This document shows, piece after piece, positions 1 through 5,807 of a DNA stretch of 9,459 bases. Numbering within the stretch: position 1 is the first letter of the stretch; each line of letters begins with the position of its first letter. Under the pieces are notes generated by a model. That model did no database searches. It had not been told where the DNA came from and saw only the letters and a program-made list of their open reading frames with translations. The stretch comes from Syntrophaceae bacterium (GTDB lineage Bacteria > Desulfobacterota > Syntrophia > Syntrophales > UBA5619): the NCBI GenBank assembly GCA_023249795.1, contig JAHFBU010000041.1:1-9459 (forward strand), in the 5' to 3' direction. The position numbers and the translations under genes were made by a program.

Positions 1-2789
1 TTCTGGCCCGTCAGGGTCGTGTTCGCGGCCGTGCTGGTGCCGACGACCGTATCCGCGCCGTCGGTTGCAAAAATCGTTGCGGTGCGCGTGCCGGTCCAGC
101 CGCTGACGTCGATGGTATTTGCGCTCGCCCCGCCCGTGAGCGCGGCTGACTCAATACTACTCAAGGTTAATTCCGCAACGCCGCCGATCGTCAAAGCGGC
201 GTCGGTCAGCGTGATATTGGCGTCCCGCGTGACCGTGAGCGTGTCCGTTCCGCTGCCGCCGGTCAGTGCATCGATGGCGCTGAAGGTCGTGGTCGCATTC
301 AAGTTGCCGGCATTCGCAGCCATCAATACCCAGGCGTTGGTGCCGTTGGTCGCCTTCAGGGTGTCCGTGCCGCCGCCGCCGACAATCGCGCCGTTGAAGG
401 TCGTCACGTTGGTCGCTAGCGTGAAGGTGTCGTTGCCCGCGCCGCCGGTCAGGGTCTCAATCGACGTGGCGCTCAAGGCCCCGGTCGTCAGCGTTACCGC
501 ATTGGCGCCGGAGATGCTGTAGGTGTCCCCCACCGCCAGGCCGATCAGGCTGTCAATACCCGTGCCGCCGGCCAGTTTGCTGATGTTGCTGAAGGTGGTG
601 GTTGTGTTCAACGCGCCGGTCTTCACATCCGTCAAGACCCAAATGTTGCTGCCGTCGGTCGCACCCAGAGTATCCGTCCCGGCGCCGCCGTCGATTGCGC
701 CGTTGAAGGTCGCAAGGTTCGAGGCCAGCGTGAAGGTGTCCGCACCGCTGCCGCCCGCAAGTGCGCTGATACCGCTGAAGGTGGTGGTCGCGTTCAACGT
801 ACCGGCGTTTGCTACCGTCACAACCCAGGCGTTGGCGCCGTCGGTCGCAGCTAGCCTGTTCGTTCCGCCGCCGCCCGCAATGATGCCGTTGAAGGAAGCC
901 ACGTTAGAGGCCAGCGTAAAGGTGTCGTTGGCCGAGCCGCCCGTAAGGCGATCGACACCCGTAAAGTCAATTTCTCCCCTCAAGTTGATCAGGGAACCTG
1001 CATTGGCGCCGGTGATCGTCCACCCGGTCGCGATATCCGACCCGATGATCGTGTCGTTGGCGCTGCCGCCGGTTGCGGTTACGACCGAACCGCCGGCAAA
1101 AATGGGGTTGCCGGAGAGATCCAACAGGGTCATAAAATTAAGGTTGAGGTTGCCCGCTCCGTTGAACGTTCCGCCGAGATCGATATAGGTGGCGGAGTTG
1201 AGCGTGAGTGTGTGGCTCTGGAGGTTAATGACCACGTCGGAATTGGATGTCATCCCATCCGTCGAGGTCTTAACGGTGACGCTCCCTAAACCCAGTTGCG
1301 TGTTGATCGTGAGGTCAGACAGATTTCCCTTGGTGGTCGTGCTGTCCGCAAACGGGGCGGTCGCGCCGATATTGGTGATCGTATCGACCGCGCCATGAAT
1401 GATGGTAATTTCGTCAGGGTCAAGCAGGAGGGTGCCCGCAGCGCCCATCGGCGCCAGCGTGTTAACCCAGCCATTGTAATCCAGATACCGCTTACCCGAT
1501 ACCTCCACAAACCCGCCGTCGCCGGAGAGGGCGCCGCCGCGCGCGGAGATGTTGCCGTAGAATGAGGTGGCGTCGTCCGACCAGACGACGACCTTCCCGC
1601 CATCACCGGAGGTGAGGGCATCGGCATCAATGGCGACGTCCTCGCCCACAAAGGTGCGGTAGGCGTTGGCTTCCGGTCCTTTTCCCTGGTAATTGCCGCC
1701 GACGAGGACGGTACCGCCGCCGGCGTCGCCGGAGGCGTCAATCTTCGCGTCGCCGAAGAGGCCGACATACTTGCCGAGCAGTGCAACCTCGCCGCCTTTG
1801 GCGCCAGCAACCTTGCCCGAGACATCCAGAATGCCGCTGTTGGCGACGATGCCGCTATTGCCGCCGTCGAGGAGGATCTTCCCATCCTTCTCCACGATGG
1901 ATCTGGCTTGGATAATGCCTTCATTATTAACTACATTATTGAGCAGATCGCCGGCAGCGCGCGCGGAGAGCACAACCTGACCGCCGTCTGCAATGATTTT
2001 GCCCTTATTGGTAACGCCGAGGGAGTCTTGTGCTGCCTTATCGATCACCAGATTAATGAGGCTGTTTCCGGCAAAGTTGAGGGTAAACTCATTGCCGGAT
2101 GCAAGATAGATCTTACCGAGATTGGCGGTGATGGTGCCTTCGTTAACCACTTTAGGGGCCGCAAGAACGACGTATCCGCCGTCCGCGGTGATGATTTTGC
2201 CTTGATTTACGATCGAACCTATGGACGAAGAGGGGGCTGCAAAGGTATACTTTCCAGCTAAGGATTCTGGTTCATCTTTACCATCACTCGCACCGATCAG
2301 TAAACCTGCCGTATTGATAATACCGTTGGGACCAACGGTAAAATCGGGGCACATGAACCACAGATGCCCGTTGGCGGTAACCGACCCGTCCATAAACGAG
2401 CTGTCTCTAATGAGATTTACCGTCAGGGAGTCGCTTCCTCTGAGCTGATTGTAATTCACAGTCTCGCCGAAGGCGACATTGTAGTTCTGCCACTTGATGA
2501 CAGCTTTGTCGGCGGTCTGCGTTATGGTCTGAGTGACGGCGTTCGGCTGGGAAATGACTGCTCCGCCGCTTGCCACACTGCCTCCCTGAGGAAGGGCGTA
2601 GGCCGTGCCGGCCAACAAGACCATGGAACCCACTGCCATGGTCGTATGCTTCATGGCATCGGAACAGGAGTAGGTCACCCAATCCGAAAAATTAAGTCCC
2701 GGCGTATACTGCGTGATCCTTCTGTTTCTCAGCCGCTGGACTTTCTTCCCCTTTTTATTATTAATCCTTGCACTCTTTGACTTTGCCAT
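1..2789 (-). CDS. TpsA-type large exoprotein (filamentous haemagglutinin family), partial
   Basis: An uninterrupted minus-strand frame starts at the ATG at 2789-2787 and runs off the left edge: 929 codons, no stop seen. The Shine-Dalgarno GAGGGAGGG (2794-2802) lies 4 nt upstream. Residues 1-65 form a long signal peptide: a basic lysine/arginine stretch, then a hydrophobic segment ending GTAYA before LPQGG. Residues from about 66 match the TPS secretion domain (FHA N-terminal beta-helix), including AVIKWQNYNV, TVNYNQL and SVTANGHLWFM. Residues of about 195-450 are beta-helix rungs of the type GKIITADGGYVVLAA, then KVVVWSDDATSFYGN (from 400) and LLLDPDEITI (454-463), a landmark of large FHA-like exoproteins. 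From about residue 590 come 62-residue repeats with GGxGxDT motifs. Known for the family: Sec export, then outer-membrane transit through the partner TpsB, giving a surface or released adhesin or other effector. The partner is encoded two genes upstream. The effector activity would lie C-terminal, outside the window, so adhesin versus toxin cannot be decided. Confidence 0.93.
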   Translation of the reverse strand, partial: MAKSKSARINNKKGKKVQRLRNRRITQYTPGLNFSDWVTYSCSDAMKHTTMAVGSMVLLAGTAYALPQGGSVASGGAVISQPNAVTQTITQTADKAVIKWQNYNVAFGETVNYNQLRGSDSLTVNLIRDSSFMDGSVTANGHLWFMCPDFTVGPNGIINTAGLLIGASDGKDEPESLAGKYTFAAPSSSIGSIVNQGKIITADGGYVVLAAPKVVNEGTITANLGKIYLASGNEFTLNFAGNSLINLVIDKAAQDSLGVTNKGKIIADGGQVVLSARAAGDLLNNVVNNEGIIQARSIVEKDGKILLDGGNSGIVANSGILDVSGKVAGAKGGEVALLGKYVGLFGDAKIDASGDAGGGTVLVGGNYQGKGPEANAYRTFVGEDVAIDADALTSGDGGKVVVWSDDATSFYGNISARGGALSGDGGFVEVSGKRYLDYNGWVNTLAPMGAAGTLLLDPDEITIIHGAVDTITNIGATAPFADSTTTKGNLSDLTINTQLGLGSVTVKTSTDGMTSNSDVVINLQSHTLTLNSATYIDLGGTFNGAGNLNLNFMTLLDLSGNPIFAGGSVVTATGGSANDTIIGSDIATGWTITGANAGSLINLRGEIDFTGVDRLTGGSANDTFTLASNVASFNGIIAGGGGTNRLAATDGANAWVVTVANAGTLNATTTFSGISALAGGSGADTFTLASNLATFNGAIDGGAGTDTLGATDGSNIWVLTDVKTGALNTTTTFSNISKLAGGTGIDSLIGLAVGDTYSISGANAVTLTTGALSATSIETLTGGAGNDTFTLATNVTTFNGAIVGGGGTDTLKATNGTNAWVLMAANAGNLNATTTFSAIDALTGGSGTDTLTVTRDANITLTDAALTIGGVAELTLSSIESAALTGGASANTIDVSGWTGTRTATIFATDGADTVVGTSTAANTTLTGQ
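270..1030 (-). repeat. 186-bp (62-residue) tandem repeats within the exoprotein gene
   Basis: Equivalent points of the repeat fall at 588, 774 and 960, exactly 186 bp apart. A further copy at 279 is 309 bp from 588, that is 186 bp plus a 123-bp insertion. DNA similarity is visible: gctgaaggtggtggt at 588 and 774, gctgaaggtcgtggt at 279. The copy at 960 is the most diverged. At protein level each unit reads roughly NAWVV..ANAGTLNATTTFS.I..L.GGSGADTFTLASN.ATFNGAI.GGAGTDTL.AT. There are two RTX-like GGxGxDT motifs per unit, about 22 residues apart. The whole array stays in frame. It probably forms a repetitive beta structure; calcium binding is possible but not shown. Confidence 0.88.
2594..2789 (-). 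other. Extended Sec signal peptide of the exoprotein
   Basis: Residues 1-65 of the exoprotein. About 27 N-terminal residues are rich in K and R (MAKSKSARINNKKGKKVQRL and onward). A polar linker with GLNFSDWVTYSCSD follows, then a hydrophobic core (MAVGSMVLLAG) and an AYA|LP cleavage site. It is much longer than a normal signal peptide and resembles the extended signal peptide regions known from large TpsA and autotransporter proteins. The cleavage site is predicted by eye. Confidence 0.75.
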
Positions 2790-2822
2790 GTTGCCCTCCC
2801 TCGAAGGTAAAGTTATATCAAG

Positions 2823-3203
2823 TTACAAAGCCTTGCTTACAAAAACCTCATTAAAGACAGAAATCTTCTTTGCCTTTGCCGCATAGAGCTCCGCCAGGTT
2901 CATGTTGATCATGGAAACTTCCTTGCTGAACCTGCCTGAGACCTTTTCACTCACCTGAAGAGCCGAGAGGAGATAGGACTCGGCCTCATCAAAGTCCTCA
3001 CGAACCATGTTGATGATCCCCAAATTATTGAGAGCGATCAGCATGTTTTTATGCTTCTTTCCATAGGACTTTTTGGTGTACTCGAACAGCTCGCCGGCGC
3101 TGCGAAGCGCCTCATCCGGATTCCCCTCTGCCGTAAGCCTGAACACCTCTTTATTCATTTCCTGCCACTTATTCTCATCTGTTTTCGGCTTCAGCCACTG
3201 CAT
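2823..3203 (-). CDS. Small TPR (tetratricopeptide) protein
   Basis: 126 residues, ATG at 3203-3201, with AGGG 7 nt upstream as a modest ribosome site. The middle reads as helix-turn-helix TPR sequence: GNPDEALRSAGELFEYTKK (about 28-46), a full repeat at about 57-84 (ALNNLGIINMVREDFDEAES), and the start of another (MNLAELYAAKAK). The last helix pair is cut short and the protein ends in an unrelated-looking tail (ISVFNEVFVSKAL). It could be a shortened member of a longer TPR family. There is no signal peptide or membrane segment, so it is probably cytoplasmic. It lies 59 bp after the transporter stop and 33 bp before the exoprotein start, on the same strand, so co-transcription is likely. TPR folds bind proteins; a role in handling the exoprotein precursor is a guess from position only. 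Confidence 0.82.
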   Translation of the reverse strand: MQWLKPKTDENKWQEMNKEVFRLTAEGNPDEALRSAGELFEYTKKSYGKKHKNMLIALNNLGIINMVREDFDEAESYLLSALQVSEKVSGRFSKEVSMINMNLAELYAAKAKKISVFNEVFVSKAL

Positions 3204-3222
3204 TTTCCGGCCCTGTCATTAT

Positions 3223-3242
3223 TGAGAACGCGTGAGAACGCG
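3223..3242. repeat. 10-bp perfect tandem duplication between transporter and TPR genes
   Basis: The 10-mer tgagaacgcg occurs twice back to back (3223-3232 and 3233-3242) in the 59-bp spacer. It has no obvious hairpin and could be slippage or a binding site. It is short enough to be chance plus slippage. Confidence 0.7.
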
Positions 3243-3262
3243 ATAACCCTATTTATAGGTGC

Positions 3263-4996
3263 TTAAAAACTCACTGTCGCCTGCAGATAGGTCTTGGCGC
3301 CGCTATTTTCAAATTTCCCATCCAAATAGGGCACCGCGTAATCTACTCTGACCGAAACCAGTTTCCCCGCATAGAGCCTGAGACCGGCGCCTATCGATCC
3401 GAGTTGACTGTACTCATCCTGGCCGATTAAAGGATCGTTCCATTTCACTTTCCCGTAATCGCCGAAAAAAGCAAATTTAATGGTATCCCCAACCTTCTGC
3501 TTGTAGATCTCCTGATCCGCGAAGAATGGTGAAAGCGAAAGTTCCGCGGTCATGGCATAACCGATATCGCCGCTTTTCGCGGAGGCTTCAAAACCTCTCA
3601 CGGATCCGAAGCCGCCAATCGAAAATTGTTCCGCTCCGTAAAGCCTGTTATCAGAATACTGCCCCGAAAGCTTGAGCATGAGATGGCTATATCCGGGAAG
3701 CTTCTGCACCCTGACCAAATCGGCCGTAAATTTGGCAAAATCTACATTGGCATGCTGGCGGCTCAACTCTGCATCATCGCTCTTGCTGCCCCCGAGCAGA
3801 CTGCTCAGACCCTGCGCATAGACGAGAGCAAAATAATTCTTGCCTGAAAACGTGTCGGCCCAATCGCAGGTTATACCGACGTTTGAAGTCCTGATATCAT
3901 CGGTGATAAATCTTTCAGACGATACATCCTGGTGAATTTTTTTGTAATCAAGACCAAGCCTGAGACTGAGCGCAGCATCCCTTGTTTTGACGATCGGATG
4001 GGTAACGTAGACGCCGGCTTGATCCGCTCCGCCTTTTATGTCTAATGGCTCCAGTTCCTGGCCGGCGCGATAGACACTGTTGCCGTAATAAACGCCCGCC
4101 TTCGTCCCATTGGCGCCGATGGGCAAGCTGTATTCCGCCCTGCCATACGCGAGGTCGGAAAGATTCATCCTGTCAATACCGGCAATGCCAAACAGGTTTA
4201 TCGCATCGCCGCTTGTAATAACATTTCCGACATCTATGGCCAAACCGGCACGATTTCTACTGGTGGTATCCGTCCCAAAATTATCATAAAAGATTCTGGC
4301 GGATATGGGAAATTCATCGGTTACCTTGGCAATGACATCCGTCGTCCCAGGCTCTTTTCCCGCCTTGAGCGATGCTGTTACGTTTAATGAAGGGTAGTCA
4401 TTCAGAATAAGGAGGGACCTTTCCAGCGTTTCCTCCTTGAACGTCGGATCCTTTTTGATCTGGGCGATATGCCCTTCTACAAAGGGAGTGCTATAGCTTT
4501 TGTTCCCGACGACGGTAATCGCGCCAACCTTTCCGTCGGCTACCCTGATAACAACAACCTTGTTCTTGATCTCCTGGGTGGGAACAAACGCGCGGGTGGT
4601 TATATAACCTGATTCCCGGTATTTGGCCGTTAGGAGATCCGCGACGGCATTGATCTCCTCTATGCTTAACTCTTTGCCTTCGTAGGGAGAAATTATTGAT
4701 CTAACGATACTTTCATCAAGGAGGGTATTGCCTTCGACCAGAAATTTGCTGACGAACACCTTTTTGTCAGGTCTTGCCAGCTGTTTCTTATCAGTCGCAT
4801 TCTCTTTTTCGATCACGACTTCCTTGCGGGGCGATTCTTTGTTGAGGAAATTCTGTTCCCCCCGTGCTTTTTCAAGCTCCTTGAGGATATTGCCACTTTG
4901 TGGAGCAGGATCCAGAGCATAAGCACTATTGAACGAATAAACCATAATAAAAACTAAAAAAATAACCGCATACTTTTCTAATTTAGTTATATCCAT
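3263..4996 (-). CDS. TpsB-type outer-membrane transporter (ShlB/FhaC/HecB family)
   Basis: 577 residues, complete. The start is fixed by AGGAG (5003-5007) 6 nt before the ATG. A signal peptide occupies residues 1-27 (hydrophobic VIFLVFIMVYSF, cleavage AYA|LDP). A charged linker (about 28-77) is followed by POTRA 1 (about 79-154: VFVSKFLVEGNTLLDESIVRSI, then YRESGYITTRAFVPTQEI) and POTRA 2 (about 157-232: GAITVVGNKSY to TDVIAKVTDEF). The remaining residues form a beta-barrel ending in aromatic YLQATVSF, the usual outer-membrane C-terminal signature. The conserved L6-loop motif is present as VRGF at 466-469 (VRGY/F in Omp85/TpsB proteins). Length matches the family (about 550-600). It secretes the exoprotein encoded downstream by recognising its TPS domain through the POTRAs. 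It is the first gene of the operon. Confidence 0.95.
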   Translation of the reverse strand: MDITKLEKYAVIFLVFIMVYSFNSAYALDPAPQSGNILKELEKARGEQNFLNKESPRKEVVIEKENATDKKQLARPDKKVFVSKFLVEGNTLLDESIVRSIISPYEGKELSIEEINAVADLLTAKYRESGYITTRAFVPTQEIKNKVVVIRVADGKVGAITVVGNKSYSTPFVEGHIAQIKKDPTFKEETLERSLLILNDYPSLNVTASLKAGKEPGTTDVIAKVTDEFPISARIFYDNFGTDTTSRNRAGLAIDVGNVITSGDAINLFGIAGIDRMNLSDLAYGRAEYSLPIGANGTKAGVYYGNSVYRAGQELEPLDIKGGADQAGVYVTHPIVKTRDAALSLRLGLDYKKIHQDVSSERFITDDIRTSNVGITCDWADTFSGKNYFALVYAQGLSSLLGGSKSDDAELSRQHANVDFAKFTADLVRVQKLPGYSHLMLKLSGQYSDNRLYGAEQFSIGGFGSVRGFEASAKSGDIGYAMTAELSLSPFFADQEIYKQKVGDTIKFAFFGDYGKVKWNDPLIGQDEYSQLGSIGAGLRLYAGKLVSVRVDYAVPYLDGKFENSGAKTYLQATVSF

Positions 4997-5126
4997 TTAT
5001 CGCTCCTCTCTATTTAGATAGTTTTTTTATGATTTATCGTGGTTGCAAATATTTCTGCCTTCTTCCCTCCCCTCCGGCAGGAGAAAAAAACGGTTTACTG
5101 GATAACCAACTGCTCCGCAGTCCCAC

Positions 5127-5224
5127 CATAGGGCCACCATTGACTTCGGGGCGGTATATATCTCACCCCCCTCCACAAATGCAAGCAAAAAAGTAAATAT
5201 ATTTTCCGCTGAATTCGGGCGGCG
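5127..5224. repeat. Intergenic repeat, copy 1 (~98 bp)
   Basis: Begins with catagggccaccattga and ends with ttcgggcggcg. It aligns along its length with the copy at 5384-5480, roughly two thirds identical by eye. Shared blocks include catag.gcc.cc.ttga, gtatat, ccccc, aatgcaag and the identical 11-mer ttcgggcggcg. The central G-rich/C-rich pairing seen in copy 2 is weaker here, suggesting an older or degraded copy. Short minus-strand frames read through both copies and share LAFV and IY peptides, but there is no gene-like context. Confidence 0.72.
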
Positions 5225-5259
5225 ATACGGGAATGGAAATATTGGAAAATGGCCCCACC

Positions 5260-5333
5260 GTGTCATTCCCCCATAGCAAGGGAATCCAGAAATCTTTGAG
5301 AAAACTTGATTCCTGATTTTGTCGGGCTGACGA
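5260..5333. repeat. Decayed GTCATTCC-type palindromic element
   Basis: Nested inverted repeats are visible. ATTCCC (5265-5270) pairs with GGGAAT (5280-5285), and GGAATC (5281-5286) pairs with GATTCC (5308-5313). The left end tgtcattccc (5261-5270) is weakly mirrored by gtcgggctgacg (5321-5332). The layout (tcattccc, hairpin, gggaatccag, spacer, gattcctg, then an end resembling gaatgacg) matches the small palindromic repeats scattered in many proteobacterial genomes. The right half appears degraded. Assignment to a repeat family is from memory of the pattern. Confidence 0.6.
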
Positions 5334-5357
5334 TTTGTATCTGGAGTAATTCAACGC

Positions 5358-5403
5358 TCATAAAGCCTCCGCTGATTATGCGTCATAGAGCCTCCGTTGA
5401 TTG
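5358..5403. repeat. 25-bp tandem duplication (tcataNagcctccg unit)
   Basis: tcataaagcctccgctgatt (from 5358) is followed 25 bp later by tcatagagcctccgttgatt (from 5383), with two differences over 20 bases. The second unit is also the left end of the ~97-bp repeat copy 2, and a related third unit (catagggccaccattga) begins copy 1 at 5127. On the minus strand each unit of the tandem pair reads GGAGGCTNTATG, resembling a ribosome site plus start codon, but only very short frames follow. Confidence 0.7.
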
Positions 5404-5480
5404 GTGGGGAGTATATCCCCCCCCAATCTACGAATGCAAGGGGAAATAATATATTTCTTTCTGGCTCGCTTCGGGCGGCG
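5384..5480. repeat. Intergenic repeat, copy 2 (~97 bp), with strong hairpin
   Basis: Direct-orientation partner of the copy at 5127-5224. It contains a near-perfect inverted repeat: gattggtgggga (5399-5410) pairs with tccccccccaatc (5416-5428) across a 5-nt loop, with one mismatch and one bulge. No T-run follows on either strand, so a Rho-independent terminator is not supported. It ends in ttcgggcggcg as in copy 1. It is probably a small non-autonomous repeat family of this genome. Confidence 0.75.
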
Positions 5481-5628
5481 GAATGACACCGTCTCTTAAC
5501 CATGACTATCCTTCTTGACTCGTGTATTAGATCTGATCTCTTTCGCATTCAGGGATATATTTCTTCGGCCGCGGGGATCTTCCGAGTCAGGTCCGGCCTG
5601 TCGTTTTCCCCTATCCCTATTTAAGATC

Positions 5629-5710
5629 AATTCTGACGAACTCGTAAAAAATGTAACGACGAAGGATAGCGCGAAACGCAGCACCCGGACTTATTACGAA
5701 ACCATCAATT
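5629..5710. repeat. Imperfect inverted repeat, MITE-like, TCGTAA/TTACGA core
   Basis: The left arm aattctgacgaactcgtaa (from 5629) and the right arm ttacgaaaccatcaatt (5694-5710) are imperfect reverse complements. The core TCGTAA (5642-5647) pairs with TTACGA (5694-5699) and the ends pair as aatt. About 40 bp separates the arms. Similar sequences reading roughly TCGTAAAAAGTC occur as dispersed repeats in deltaproteobacterial genomes (recalled, not checked). No coding content was recognised between the arms. Confidence 0.5.
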
Positions 5711-5793
5711 CTTAGCTTGCGAAAGCGTACAAAATCTGCTATCCGAACAATACCTTTCTACCTGATATCATTATATGATTTTTGTAGGCACTT

Positions 5794-5798
5794 GGAGG
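5794..5798 (+). promoter_or_regulatory. Ribosome binding site deciding the recG start
   Basis: GGAGG 9 nt before the ATG at 5808. An upstream in-frame ATG at 5775 would add 11 residues (MIFVGTWRIRS) but has no purine-rich site before it, so 5808 is preferred. Confidence 0.75.
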
Positions 5799-5807
5799 AT
5801 ACGCTCA

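Larger units (their letters stand above)
4997..5807. other. Repeat-rich divergent intergenic region
   Basis: About 0.8 kb between the divergently transcribed transporter and recG genes. Apart from the repeats listed separately, I see no RNA gene and no convincing protein gene. Short frames on both strands (60-80 codons) have no ribosome sites or recognisable motifs and overlap the repeats. The stretch 5481-5624 holds only a small palindrome, agatctgatct (5529-5539). Both divergent promoters must lie here. No strong sigma-70 match was found for either; the best weak candidate toward recG is TTGCGA (5717-5722), 17 nt, TATCCG (5740-5745). A 13-bp palindrome, atcattatatgat (5767-5779), sits just upstream of recG. 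Confidence 0.65.

Noticed and set aside
19..1398. Consecutive long open frames on the plus strand opposite the exoprotein gene
   Set aside because: They are antisense shadows of the repetitive Gly/Thr/Ala-rich codons. They have no ribosome sites and give low-complexity Val/Pro/Ala proteins, while the minus frame has clear family motifs.
1286..1924. 212-codon minus-strand frame overlapping the exoprotein
   Set aside because: Out of frame with the exoprotein. Its Ser/Arg/Pro-rich translation is typical of a frame-shifted read of a GC-rich gene.
5041..5060. Possible sigma-54 promoter for the transporter (minus strand: GGCAGAAATATTTGC)
   Set aside because: The GG-to-GC spacing is 11 nt, where 10 is required, and the -24 element starts with A instead of T.
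5070..5090. Small CTCC-GGCA-GGAG hairpin followed by A-run
   Set aside because: The stem is only 4 bp and the downstream tract is A-rich on the plus strand. It does not fit a Rho-independent terminator on either strand.
5027..5266. 79-codon minus-strand frame in the spacer upstream of the transporter
   Set aside because: It overlaps repeat copy 1 and has no ribosome site. Its similarity to the frame at 5351-5548 (LAFV..IY) is explained by the DNA repeat and not by protein homology.
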